Part shown: one piece after another, positions 51,938-60,764 of the stretch
Numbering within the stretch: the first letter of the stretch is position 1
Layout: the number at the start of each line of letters is the position of its first letter
Assembly (NCBI GenBank): GCA_943788495.1
Contig: CALSQO010000001.1
Coordinates: 1 to 64,000, forward strand
Direction of reading: 5' to 3'
DNA: 64,000 bases
Origin: UA16 sp905478895
GTDB taxonomy: Bacteria; Bacteroidota; Bacteroidia; Flavobacteriales_D; Sanyastnellaceae
Position numbers and translations under genes: made by a program
Notes under the pieces: generated by a model
The model's input: only the letters and a program-made list of their open reading frames with translations
Database searches by the model: none
What the model was told of the DNA's origin: nothing

Positions 51938-52918
51938 TCATGAGGATGGGAGCTGAGGTTTCCAGATCAAACGGGTCTTTTCCCGCGTGACAGTGCAGGC
52001 AACGGATTCAAATCGGGCGCCGGAATCAACGCCCGACCGGGTCAAACTGACAATTTCAGGGGCGGCTTTCGAGGAAATCTTGAATTGACGGCAGAGCTGG
52101 TACAGCACTTCCATCTGAAGTGGCTCAGTGGACCAAGCGTGCAGGTCAAGTTCAAAAGAGGAGCCATGCTCTTTGATACACCGCAACACGGCCGCGTTCA
52201 CTGCAAGGCGAGATGCTGTTGCCAAGGGCTGCAATCTCGAGGCAACCCGAGTGAGGTGGCGCCCTGTTCCCGGACGCAATGACTCTAAAAGTGGGAGTAC
52301 TTCATGCCGCAATCGATTGCGCAGATAATCCGGCTTTTGATTGCTTGAATCTTCTCGAGGGTGCAATTCCCAGTCCGCTGCCTGCTCTTCCAACGCTTCA
52401 CGGCTTTCTTCCAGAAACGGTCGTATCAGACGGCTGACAGGGTCGAGCGAGCGCATACCGGCAAGGGCCAGTGGATCGGCGGACCGCAACAAATGGAGCA
52501 GCACGGTTTCGGCTTGGTCATCGGAATGGTGAGCAGTCGCAATGTAAACGGGGGACTCTAGGGATGCCTGGAGCGCTGCTTGTAACGTCCCAAACCAACG
52601 GTAACGGATCCTCCGGGCTTCCGATTGAACGCCTTCGGGATCTCCAGTCATTTCGGCCCTCAGTTCATGGTGTGGCACGTCCCGCGCGGTGCACCATGCG
52701 CGGACGTGGTCTGCATCCCCATCGGATTCGCTCCCGCGCAATTGGTAATTGACGTGGGCGACTTCAATGGGATGCCCACAGCGGTAAAGGCATTCAGCCA
52801 AAACGAGGGAGTCGTTGCCGCCGCTGACGCCGACGAGAATTTTGTGCTCTTCTGAAATGCCGTGCTGCTGCAGCCAAGTGGTCATCCGTTGCGTGAGGCC
52901 GGCTCGGTCCTTAGGCAT
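51938..52918 (-). CDS. tilS: tRNA(Ile)-lysidine synthase, short form
   Basis: Modifies the wobble cytidine of tRNA-Ile(CAU) to lysidine, changing its identity to isoleucine. The ATP-binding PP-loop is VGVSGGNDSLVLA (32-37), followed by HVNYQLRGSESDGDADHVRAW, IATAHHSDDQAETVLLHLLR and RPFLEESREALEEQA with NRLRHEVLPLL. All motifs of the catalytic half are intact. With 326 residues it is much shorter than the roughly 430-residue E. coli protein and appears to lack most of the C-terminal domain, resembling the compact Aquifex form. It overlaps pabB by eight bases. Confidence 0.94.
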   Translation of the reverse strand: MPKDRAGLTQRMTTWLQQHGISEEHKILVGVSGGNDSLVLAECLYRCGHPIEVAHVNYQLRGSESDGDADHVRAWCTARDVPHHELRAEMTGDPEGVQSEARRIRYRWFGTLQAALQASLESPVYIATAHHSDDQAETVLLHLLRSADPLALAGMRSLDPVSRLIRPFLEESREALEEQAADWELHPREDSSNQKPDYLRNRLRHEVLPLLESLRPGTGRHLTRVASRLQPLATASRLAVNAAVLRCIKEHGSSFELDLHAWSTEPLQMEVLYQLCRQFKISSKAAPEIVSLTRSGVDSGARFESVACTVTREKTRLIWKPQLPSS

Positions 52919-54266
52919 CTTTTTGCAAGGTTTTGAGCATTGCCTCCGCTTTCAGTAAGCACTCTTGGTATTCCTTTTCGGGCACACTCAGGGAAGTAAT
53001 CGCACCGCCAACATGCATGGAAATGCGCTCGCTTGCAGCGTTGTACAACAAACTGCGAATCACAACATTCAGCGAAAAGTCACCATTGGGCTGAAAGTAT
53101 CCCACACTGCCCGAATACACCCCGCGCTTGCAGCCTTCCAATTCGTCAATCAATTCCATGGCACGCACTTTAGGTGCCCCTGTCATAGAGCCCATGGGAA
53201 ATGTCGCGCGCAAGATGTCAACAGGATCGCATTCCGGACGGACTTCGCATTGCACGGTTGAAATCATTTGGTGCACGCTTCGAAAGCGATGAATTCCGAA
53301 AAGCTCTGGCACGTGGACCGTACCCGGCTGGGCAATCCGGCTTAAATCATTTCGGACCAGATCACAAATCATCACGTTTTCGCCGCGCTCCTTTGGGTCG
53401 GAAAGCAGGGCTTGAGCAAGCGCATGGTCCTCCTCTTCGTTGGCGCCGCGCGCGATGGTTCCCTTGATGGGGCTTGAGGTGAGGGTTGAGCCTTTTTTGT
53501 CCAAAAACAATTCAGGCGAACCCGAAATCAAGTGAAATTCACCTGCTTTGACAAGCGCAGAATAGGGCGATTGGGTGAAATGTTGGAGGCGGACAAAGGC
53601 ATCCCAAACCGAGTCCAATTTGTCATTGCTCATCCATTCTTGGCAAAGGTTCAGTTCATAAACATCGCCTCGTTGGATGTGTTTTTTCACCCGCCTCGCG
53701 CGCTGGAGGTAAGTGGCTTCATCCCAGCGCGGTTTCATCGAAATTTCAGGCGCTTCTGGCATCGAGGATAGTGGAGTTTGCACTTCTAGCAAGAGTGCTT
53801 GGGCATCTTCCTCGAGAGCACCGTGGACAATACGGGCATTGGGGTCGCCCCCTCCCCATTCGATGACCACGCGTGGCTCTACCCAATGCAACGTTGGGAA
53901 TTGAGCATGATCGAGTCGTTGCGATTCCAATCGCTCGATGCCGTTTTTGAGGTCATACCCGAGCCAGCCAAAAGCCCAAGTTGATTTTCCTGCAGGCTTT
54001 AAAAAAGAACTCCAGCCGTCAAGGCTTTCGGGATTTTCTCCGCTCCAGGTGAAAGATCGTTTCGCACCGACGGCCAACAAACATTTGCCCTCAGGATGGT
54101 CGTCAAAAAGCAGTGAGGCATGGGTTTCCCGTTGGAAAATGCGGCTCAAATCGGGCAGCGTTTTGGCTTGGAATGCCTCAAAACCCTGTGCCGCAGACTC
54201 CGAATGGACCGAGCTCGAAGCCGGTCGGGTCGGTGGCGTTGCGATTGCTTGCGTTTCGGAGGACAT
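52911..54266 (-). CDS. pabB: Aminodeoxychorismate synthase component I
   Basis: Chorismate-utilising enzyme that aminates chorismate for folate (p-aminobenzoate) synthesis. The 451 residues end with the conserved core: YLQRARRVKKHIQRGDVYELNLCQ, FHLISGSPELFL, SPIKGTIARGANEEED, DLVRNDLSRIA, QMISTVQCEV and FPMGSMTGAPKVRAMELIDELE. The PIKGT motif, with Lys at about 268, is the signature that separates PabB from anthranilate synthase (PIAGT). No PabA or PabC gene is adjacent. The first 30 residues are low-complexity (Ser, Ala, Pro) and may be dispensable. It lies just upstream of tilS on the same strand. Confidence 0.95.
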   Translation of the reverse strand: MSSETQAIATPPTRPASSSVHSESAAQGFEAFQAKTLPDLSRIFQRETHASLLFDDHPEGKCLLAVGAKRSFTWSGENPESLDGWSSFLKPAGKSTWAFGWLGYDLKNGIERLESQRLDHAQFPTLHWVEPRVVIEWGGGDPNARIVHGALEEDAQALLLEVQTPLSSMPEAPEISMKPRWDEATYLQRARRVKKHIQRGDVYELNLCQEWMSNDKLDSVWDAFVRLQHFTQSPYSALVKAGEFHLISGSPELFLDKKGSTLTSSPIKGTIARGANEEEDHALAQALLSDPKERGENVMICDLVRNDLSRIAQPGTVHVPELFGIHRFRSVHQMISTVQCEVRPECDPVDILRATFPMGSMTGAPKVRAMELIDELEGCKRGVYSGSVGYFQPNGDFSLNVVIRSLLYNAASERISMHVGGAITSLSVPEKEYQECLLKAEAMLKTLQKDA

Positions 54267-54277
54267 GGGGGTTGTTT

Positions 54278-55681
54278 TTACACGTGCAACGCTCGGTTTC
54301 CGGTTGCGGCAAGCGCGGCTTCTTTGATGGCTTCCGTGAAGGTGGGGTGCGCATGCGACATGCGGCTGATGTCTTCTGCCGTGGCTCTGAATTCCATGGC
54401 AACGACTGCTTCAGCAATCATGTCTGCTGCACGAGGGCCGCACATGTGGACCCCGAGAATTTCATCGGTGTCCGCGTGGGCAAGCACCTTAATTGACCCG
54501 TCTGTATCCATCGAAGCGCGGGCTCGACCGCTCGCTTTGAACGGAAATGATCCTGCTTTGTAAGGTGTTTCGGATGCTTTCAATTGTTCCTCTGTTTGGC
54601 CCACACCAGCCACCTCCGGCCAGGTGTAAACGACATTGGGAATGAGGTTGTAATCAATGTGTGGGTGCTCACCGGCAATCACTTCTGCAGCCACAACCCC
54701 TTCTTCCTCTGCCTTGTGAGCGAGCATTGCACCGCGCACCACATCGCCAATAGCAAAAATATGCGGAACAGCGGTGCGCATCTGATCGTTGACTTCAATG
54801 CGGCCGCGGTCATCGGTTGTGAGTCCTGCAGCTTCGAGGTTCAGTCCGTCGGTATAGGGTTTTCGGCCTACGGAAACGAGGCAATAATCAGCCGTCCAAC
54901 TTACTTCCTTCCCCTTTTTGTCGTCGGCCTTGACGGTGACGTTTTTGCCCGAAGCCCTCACGTCTTTGACCCCGTGTTGCAAATGGAATTTGACCCCAAG
55001 CTTTTTCATGCTTCGCATCAATTCTTTGCCCATGCTTCTGTCCATGGTTGGGATAATGGCGTCTTGGTATTCTACCACATGGACTTCCGTTCCCAATCGG
55101 GCGTAGACGCTTCCCATTTCCAATCCAATGACACCACCACCAATGACTACCATGCTTTTGGGCAGGGCTTCAAGGGACAAGGCCTCGGTGGAAGTAATGA
55201 TGCGCTTTTTGTCAATATGAATGAAGGGTAGCGATGCCGGTTTGGAACCGGTCGCAAGGATGATATGTGAACCGTGAACCTTCGATGCTTTGCCTTTGGA
55301 TGGCTTCACTTCAATGGTGTTGGCGTCTACAAACGAACCGAAGCCATTGAGAACATCAATGCCGTTTTTCTTCATGAGAAAATCAATTCCTCCGACCGTC
55401 TGGCCCACCACTTCTGCTTTGCGCGCAATCATCCGCTTGAAATCGAGCTTCAACTCACCCGTTCCAATGCCATGGGCATCGAATTGATGCAGGGCTTGGT
55501 GGTAGTGCTCAGAGCTGTCGAGAAGCGCTTTGGATGGGATGCATCCCACATTGAGGCACGTGCCACCGAGTGAGTTGTACTTTTCAATCAAGGCGGTTTT
55601 CTTTCCTAATTGCGCCGCGCGGATGGCTGCTACATATCCTCCAGGTCCGCTGCCAATGACAATAACATCATAAGATTCCAT
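54278..55681 (-). CDS. lpdA: Dihydrolipoyl dehydrogenase
   Basis: E3 of 2-oxo acid dehydrogenase complexes: reoxidises the dihydrolipoyl group with NAD. The 467 residues begin YDVIVIGSGPGGYVAAIRAAQLG (FAD), with the redox disulfide Cys42/Cys47 in GGTCLNVGCIPSK, the NAD motif VVIGGGVIGLEMGSVYARLG, IFAIGDVV and the C-terminal SHAHPTFTEAI containing the active-site His-Glu pair. The start MESYDVIVIG at 55681 is chosen over the extension to 55729. It would serve the SucA-SucB complex encoded at the right end of the window. A TACCTTTG element lies just four bases upstream of the ATG. Confidence 0.97.
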   Translation of the reverse strand: MESYDVIVIGSGPGGYVAAIRAAQLGKKTALIEKYNSLGGTCLNVGCIPSKALLDSSEHYHQALHQFDAHGIGTGELKLDFKRMIARKAEVVGQTVGGIDFLMKKNGIDVLNGFGSFVDANTIEVKPSKGKASKVHGSHIILATGSKPASLPFIHIDKKRIITSTEALSLEALPKSMVVIGGGVIGLEMGSVYARLGTEVHVVEYQDAIIPTMDRSMGKELMRSMKKLGVKFHLQHGVKDVRASGKNVTVKADDKKGKEVSWTADYCLVSVGRKPYTDGLNLEAAGLTTDDRGRIEVNDQMRTAVPHIFAIGDVVRGAMLAHKAEEEGVVAAEVIAGEHPHIDYNLIPNVVYTWPEVAGVGQTEEQLKASETPYKAGSFPFKASGRARASMDTDGSIKVLAHADTDEILGVHMCGPRAADMIAEAVVAMEFRATAEDISRMSHAHPTFTEAIKEAALAATGNRALHV

Positions 55682-55685
55682 GAAG

Positions 55686-55693
55686 CAAAGGTA
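55686..55693 (-). promoter_or_regulatory. Candidate -7 element immediately upstream of lpd
   Basis: On the minus strand this reads TACCTTTG, an exact match to TAnnTTTG, followed by only CTTC before the ATG. If used, the transcript would begin at or next to the start codon, leaving essentially no leader. No strong -33 TTTG is seen; a TTTA lies about 18 bases upstream. Confidence 0.3.
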
Positions 55694-55840
55694 ACGTTCA
55701 CGGCGCGTAAACGCAGCCTTCCGGTGCATTCGGCCTGATGGCGTTCATTTTCCCCTTTCTTTGCATGCAAGTTTCCGAACAAAGCCCGTCATTCAATCGT
55801 TTAAAGTGCATATCATCGCCCAAGGCATCACTCATGTTTC

Positions 55841-58402
55841 ATGTGGAATAGCATAGCATCCGTATTAATTCGCCAGCGATTGCTGTGGTTGGTTTTGCTT
55901 GCTTTGGGAACGGCATTCATGGCGAAGCAGATTCCGAATCTTCGCCTGCAATACACGTTCAGCGGATTGCTTCCAGCCGACGATTCCATTGCACTGGATT
56001 ACGCGCGTTTTCAAGAGGTTTTCGGAACGGAAGGCAATGTCATGTTGATTGGTGCTGATTTGGCGCCTTTGAGCACTCCGGATGGATTGAGGGCTTGGGA
56101 GGAATTGGCGAAGTCCATTCACGCCATGCCCACAATGCGGGATACGGTGGATGATGGAATTGATGAGCCCATTCAGTTGCCACTTATTGACAGCGTTTTT
56201 TCCATCACACGCGCCTTTGAGGTGAAAAAAGACCCCCTCGCCCGGCGCTTTGTTTTGGCGCCGCTGGTGCCAATCGGTCGATTTGAGAGCGCCAACGGAA
56301 TCGATCAGCTCTACGTGGACAGTTTGTTGAATCGATTGATCGAACTGCCGTTTTACGAAGGACTGCTGTTTAACGCTTCTCATGATGCAACGCTGCTCTC
56401 GGTTTTCATGAACCCAGAGCTGTTTGACTCCAAGCACAGGGGGGCCGTTGTAGAGGATGTGGTGGCCATCGCAGACGAGTGGAGTGAGCGCCATGGTATG
56501 CCGCTGTCAATCAGCGGGCTGCCATTCATCCGGGTCCAAATGACCAACAAGGTTAAAAATGAAATCGGCTGGTTTATTGGAGCGGCTTTGCTCGTCACGA
56601 TGTTGCTTCTTCTGGTGTTTTTCCGAAATCCGGTGGTCACAGGAGTGAGCTTAATAGTAGTGGGCACCGGGGTTATTTGGTCATTGGGAACCATCGCCTT
56701 GTTTGATTTCCCAGTGAACCTGATCATGAGCTTGATCCCACCTTTGATGATTGTCATCGGGGTTCCGAATTGCATTTACTTGATCAATAAGTACCACGCG
56801 GAGTACAAGCGGCACGGAAACAAAGCCATGGCGCTTCAGCGTATGATTGTGAAGGTTGGCAATGCGACGTTGCTCACAAATTTCACAACTTCCTTGGGCT
56901 TTGCGACCTTCATTTTCACCCACAGTGAGATGCTGCGCAACTTTGGAACAGTCACGGCGATCAACATCCTGGGCGTTTTTGTCATCTCCATCATTGTCAT
57001 TCCAGCGCTGATGACAGGCCTACCCGCTCCCAAAGTGAAGCATACACGGCACTTGGACCGGCGGTGGATGTTCGTTTTTGTGAACCGACTCGCTGAGGTG
57101 GTCGAAAACCATCGGCCTCGGGTCTACGTGGGAGCGGTATTGTTATTGCTGTTTAGCATTGGAGGAATCTTCCAAATGGAAACGACCGGCAATATTGTCG
57201 ATGATTTGCCAGATGAAGACCGAGTCATTACCGATTTGAAGTGGATGGAAAGCCGATTTGGTGGTGCGATGCCATTCGAGGTGATGATTGATACCCATCG
57301 CCCCAATGGGGTCACGGGCTCCAATTTTTTGAAACGGGTGGATAAACTTCAAAATGTTTTGGAGGAGTACCCTGAATACAGCCGATCCATCAGTGCTGCG
57401 GACGCGACGAAATTTGCGTTTCAAGCCTTCAAAAATGGCCATCCTAAAAATTACCGACTGCCTCGCTTAGGAATGGAAAAAACGCAGTTTGGCCCATGGA
57501 TTCGAGGGACTGAGTCGGCTGCAGGCGATGCAGGAGCAGCGGTGGACGTGGCTTCGAAGTTTTTCAATGAGGACCGTTCCGTTGCGCGCGTCAGTGCCCA
57601 GATGATGGACATTGGAACATTGGAAATGCGCGCCTTGATGGATGAAATCAAGCCCCGGTTGGACAGCATTTTCCCCGCTCCCGATTACAGCCTAATTCTG
57701 ACCGGAACCAGCGTTACGTTCCTTGAGGGTACAACATACATGGTCAAGAACCTGGGCATCTCCATCGCTTTGGCCATCTGTGTAATTGCTCTGATGATGG
57801 CCTTGCTCTTCAAGTCTTCTCGGATGGTAGGAATTGCCTTGTTGCCGAATCTTTTTCCACTGCTCTTCACCGCTGGATTTATGGGGTGGCTTGGCATACC
57901 GATCAAACCTTCGACCATTCTTGTCTTCAGCATTGCATTCGGCATTTCAGTAGACGACACCATTCACTTTTTGGCCAAATACAGACAAGAACTCAACTTC
58001 AAGGCTTGGAATATCAAACATTCGGTCATGCTGGCCTTGAAAGAAACGGGGGTGAGCATGATGTACACGTCCATTGTGCTATTTTTTGGCTTTTTGATGT
58101 TCGCGATGTCCGAGTTCGAAGGAACGCGGTACCTCGGCTTGCTCGTTTCCATCACGCTCGGGGTGGCCATGTTTACCAACTTACTCTTGCTGCCATCCTT
58201 GCTGTTGGCATTTGAAAAATCCTTAACTACACAGTCTTTTTCAGAGCCCTTCTTTTCCATCCTTGACGAGGAAGAGGACATCGAACTGGAGGAGCTGGAA
58301 ATTCAAAAGGGCTTTTCTCCGGGGAAAGGGGACGAGCAGCATGAGCGTCTGCGAACATTGCGCTCCAAACCGGACACGTTGGATTCACCGGTTGAGCCTT
58401 AA
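55841..58402 (+). CDS. RND superfamily exporter (MMPL type)
   Basis: An 853-residue inner-membrane protein with the duplicated RND layout: one N-terminal helix, a periplasmic loop (about 35-235), five helices (about 240-405), a helix near 425, a second periplasmic loop (about 450-630) and five more helices (about 640-790). The helix motifs IGVPNCIYLINKYHAEYKRHG and FGISVDDTIHFLAKYRQEL mark the two halves, and ISVDD supplies the proton-relay-type acidic residues. The C-terminal tail is acidic (DEEEDIELEELE). MMPL proteins export lipids or hydrophobic compounds; the substrate here is unknown. Position before rfbA and a polyprenyl synthase suggests an envelope role, by inference only. Confidence 0.9.
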   Translation: MWNSIASVLIRQRLLWLVLLALGTAFMAKQIPNLRLQYTFSGLLPADDSIALDYARFQEVFGTEGNVMLIGADLAPLSTPDGLRAWEELAKSIHAMPTMRDTVDDGIDEPIQLPLIDSVFSITRAFEVKKDPLARRFVLAPLVPIGRFESANGIDQLYVDSLLNRLIELPFYEGLLFNASHDATLLSVFMNPELFDSKHRGAVVEDVVAIADEWSERHGMPLSISGLPFIRVQMTNKVKNEIGWFIGAALLVTMLLLLVFFRNPVVTGVSLIVVGTGVIWSLGTIALFDFPVNLIMSLIPPLMIVIGVPNCIYLINKYHAEYKRHGNKAMALQRMIVKVGNATLLTNFTTSLGFATFIFTHSEMLRNFGTVTAINILGVFVISIIVIPALMTGLPAPKVKHTRHLDRRWMFVFVNRLAEVVENHRPRVYVGAVLLLLFSIGGIFQMETTGNIVDDLPDEDRVITDLKWMESRFGGAMPFEVMIDTHRPNGVTGSNFLKRVDKLQNVLEEYPEYSRSISAADATKFAFQAFKNGHPKNYRLPRLGMEKTQFGPWIRGTESAAGDAGAAVDVASKFFNEDRSVARVSAQMMDIGTLEMRALMDEIKPRLDSIFPAPDYSLILTGTSVTFLEGTTYMVKNLGISIALAICVIALMMALLFKSSRMVGIALLPNLFPLLFTAGFMGWLGIPIKPSTILVFSIAFGISVDDTIHFLAKYRQELNFKAWNIKHSVMLALKETGVSMMYTSIVLFFGFLMFAMSEFEGTRYLGLLVSITLGVAMFTNLLLLPSLLLAFEKSLTTQSFSEPFFSILDEEEDIELEELEIQKGFSPGKGDEQHERLRTLRSKPDTLDSPVEP

Positions 58403-58427
58403 ATTAGAGGCGTTCAATACACACCCA

Positions 58428-59306
58428 ATGAAAGGAATAATTTTAGCAGGGGGATCGGGCACGAGGTTGTGGCCGCTCACGAAGGCGGTGAGCAAGCAGC
58501 TGATGCCGGTTTATGATAAGCCAATGATTTATTACCCCTTGTCCACCCTCATGTTGAGTGGGATCAAGGAAATATTGATCATCAGCACACCCACCGATTT
58601 GCCGGGGTTTCAACGTTTGCTGGGAGACGGTTCCTCCATTGGTTGCAACATCCAATATGCTGAGCAACCTGAACCCAATGGACTGGCGCAGGCTTTTGTC
58701 ATTGGCGCCGATTTTATTGGCTCGGACAAGGTGGCTCTCGTGCTCGGGGACAACATCTTTTACGGCAACAGCTTCGGGCGCCAATTGCGCGCCAATACCG
58801 ATCCCGATGGTGCGATTGTTTATGCGTATTACGTGAACGACCCCGAGCGTTACGGCGTAGTCACATTCGACCAAGCTGACCGAGCCGTGAGCATCGTAGA
58901 GAAGCCTGAGAATCCAACCTCCAATTACGCGGTTCCAGGCCTTTACTTCTACGACAACGATGTGGTGGATATTTCAGCCAACTTGCGTCCAAGTGCTCGT
59001 GGGGAATACGAAATCACCGATGTGAACAAGGCGTACTTGGAAGCTGGAAAGCTCTTTGTTTCAAAGATGGAACGCGGGATGGCCTGGCTGGATACCGGTA
59101 CACACGAATCGCTGATGCAGGCTTCGCACTACGTCCAGGTCATTGAAGACCGCCAAGGATTGAAGATAGGATGCATTGAAGAAATTGCGTGGCGCATGGG
59201 ATACATTGACGATGCGACATTGGAGCGAGTGGCTGACCCGCTGCGGAAGTCAGGGTATGGAGATTATTTGTTGGCCCAACTCGCCCGAGGCAAGTCAGGG
59301 ATCTAA
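58428..59306 (+). CDS. rfbA: Glucose-1-phosphate thymidylyltransferase
   Basis: Makes dTDP-glucose from dTTP and glucose 1-phosphate, the first step to dTDP-rhamnose and other O-antigen deoxysugars. The 292 residues begin MKGIILAGGSGTRLWPLTKAVSKQLMPVYDKPMIYYPLS, followed by ALVLGDNIFYG, GVVTFD, IVEKPENPTSNYAVPGLYFYDNDVV and RGMAWLDTGTHESLMQAS. These match RmlA/RfbA closely. The partner genes rfbB, rfbC and rfbD are not in the window, so the gene stands outside a classic rfb cluster. The ATG at 58428 is chosen; an in-frame extension back to 58263 overlaps the exporter. Confidence 0.96.
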   Translation: MKGIILAGGSGTRLWPLTKAVSKQLMPVYDKPMIYYPLSTLMLSGIKEILIISTPTDLPGFQRLLGDGSSIGCNIQYAEQPEPNGLAQAFVIGADFIGSDKVALVLGDNIFYGNSFGRQLRANTDPDGAIVYAYYVNDPERYGVVTFDQADRAVSIVEKPENPTSNYAVPGLYFYDNDVVDISANLRPSARGEYEITDVNKAYLEAGKLFVSKMERGMAWLDTGTHESLMQASHYVQVIEDRQGLKIGCIEEIAWRMGYIDDATLERVADPLRKSGYGDYLLAQLARGKSGI

Positions 59307-59311
59307 GTGGC

Positions 59312-60295
59312 ATGGAACATCCTACCCTTGACCGACTGAAAGCGGAGGCCAACTCCGCGATTGATTCATTTTTGGAGCGTTGGCCCAAAGGATCAGCCGA
59401 TGGATTATACGATCCCGTTCACTACCTCATGAGCATCGGCGGCAAGCGATTGCGGGCCGTTTTGGCGTTGTCGGCGGCAGAGGCGGAAGGGCAGGGCGCT
59501 CAGTTGGCACACCCTGCAGCGCTCGCGGTGGAATTGTTCCACAACTTTACCCTGATGCATGACGACATCATGGACCAAGCTCCCAAGCGCCGTGGCAACG
59601 CTACCGTGCATATGAAATGGGATGAAAATGCGGCAATTCTCTCGGGGGACGCCATGTATACCCTGGCGCAGATTGCCTTGGCTGACACCCCTTCCAAAGA
59701 TTTGCCTCGTGCGTTGACCATTTTCAATCAAACCGCACTCGAAGTGTGCATCGGTCAGCAATCGGACATGGACTTTGAGCGGCGGGATGATGTGACGGTT
59801 GAAGCCTACATGGAAATGATTCGACTCAAAACTTCCGTTTTGGTGGCCGCCTCACTGGCATTGGGCGCCATTGCAGTAGGTGCAAGCGAGGGGCGTGTGC
59901 GTCTTTGGTATGAAGCAGGCGAGCAGTTGGGATTGGCTTTTCAAATGCAGGATGACCTCTTGGATGCTTTTGGTGGAGATGCCATGGGCAAGCAAATTGG
60001 GGGTGACATTTTGTCCAATAAGAAAACATTCTTGCGTTTGCATACCTGGGAGCAAGCGAATCCAGGCATGCTGGCCGCCTTGAAGCAATGGGATGAAATA
60101 ACAGACCAACCGCAGGAAAAGGTTGATTTTGTCAAAAGTGCAATGGTCGCGTGCGGTGCAGATGCCGCCGCCCGATTGCGAATGAATGAACACGTGGATC
60201 GTGCCATGTCGGCAATTGACGCCCTGGATCTTGATCCATCCCACCGGGAATGGTTCGGCTTTTTAGGGGGATTGGTGACGCAAAGAACGTCCTGA
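59312..60295 (+). CDS. Polyprenyl diphosphate synthase (trans-prenyltransferase)
   Basis: Elongates allylic diphosphates with isopentenyl diphosphate. The 327 residues contain GGKRLRAVLAL near 43, the first Asp-rich motif LMHDDIMD (Asp84-Asp88) followed by RRGNATVH, and the second Asp-rich motif FQMQDDLLD near 214 with GDILSNKKTF. The residues before the first motif (LFHNFTLMHDD) include Phe-His-Asn, which does not by itself settle product length; farnesyl, geranylgeranyl or longer products are all possible. The gene starts five bases after rfbA and is probably in the same transcript. Confidence 0.94.
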   Translation: MEHPTLDRLKAEANSAIDSFLERWPKGSADGLYDPVHYLMSIGGKRLRAVLALSAAEAEGQGAQLAHPAALAVELFHNFTLMHDDIMDQAPKRRGNATVHMKWDENAAILSGDAMYTLAQIALADTPSKDLPRALTIFNQTALEVCIGQQSDMDFERRDDVTVEAYMEMIRLKTSVLVAASLALGAIAVGASEGRVRLWYEAGEQLGLAFQMQDDLLDAFGGDAMGKQIGGDILSNKKTFLRLHTWEQANPGMLAALKQWDEITDQPQEKVDFVKSAMVACGADAAARLRMNEHVDRAMSAIDALDLDPSHREWFGFLGGLVTQRTS

Positions 60296-60302
60296 TCAGG
60301 CG

Positions 60303-60653
60303 ATGGAATTGGCTCGGATTCTTCCCGATAAGGCCCTTCCGGCACAACGCACGGAGGCGGATTTCATGGAGGCGGTAGTCAAGCAGCTGGTCAAGGATTT
60401 TCAATGGGACTTGGAACGCGTGAAATCAGCAGAAATGCCCATGCTTGAGCTTGTTTCAAGTGAAATAGCGTGGGGCATGGACCACGACCCCAGCGGGACC
60501 TTCGCCGCATTTTATCGCCTGGATTTGGGAGAGGATTTGGTCAGGAGGCTCTTGCACGATCATGAACGGCCCAAAGCGATTGATTTGCTTGCCGAAAAAT
60601 GCTTACAGCGATCCGCCTTGAAAGTTTGGACACGGTGGACTTTTTCGGCATAA
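60303..60653 (+). CDS. Small conserved-looking protein of unknown function
   Basis: A 116-residue soluble protein with no signal peptide, predicted largely helical. Visible stretches are DFMEAVVKQLVKDF, LELVSSEIAWGMDHDP, FYRLDLGEDLVRRLL and LAEKCLQRSALKVWTRW. Size and the last two stretches recall small uncharacterised proteins found near polyprenyl synthases in Bacteroidota, but I cannot name a family. It begins seven bases after the polyprenyl synthase, so it is likely the last gene of the exporter-rfbA-polyprenyl unit. There is no evidence for function. Confidence 0.7.
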   Translation: MELARILPDKALPAQRTEADFMEAVVKQLVKDFQWDLERVKSAEMPMLELVSSEIAWGMDHDPSGTFAAFYRLDLGEDLVRRLLHDHERPKAIDLLAEKCLQRSALKVWTRWTFSA

Positions 60654-60708
60654 ATAGCAAAGTGGTGTAGGGACTTTCGAGGAATTTTTCAGGCAATTGT
60701 CGAATTCA

Positions 60709-60739
60709 TTTCAGGAGTGATTGGCTCAGTGTATCTTTA
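60709..60739 (+). promoter_or_regulatory. Candidate sucA promoter
   Basis: TTTC (60709-60712), a 19-base spacer and TATCTTTA (60732-60739) resemble the TTTG/TAnnTTTG pair with one mismatch in each element. The ATG of sucA is 25 bases downstream. It lies in the 111-base gap that separates sucA from the preceding unit. Confidence 0.28.
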
Positions 60740-60764
60740 ACCCGACAAAATACGTATAGTCCGC

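Noticed and set aside
55761..55770. Perfect 10-base palindrome TTGCATGCAA in the lpd/exporter intergenic region, considered as an operator
   Set aside because: About sixty 10-base palindromes are expected by chance in 64 kb, and there is no second copy or flanking symmetry.
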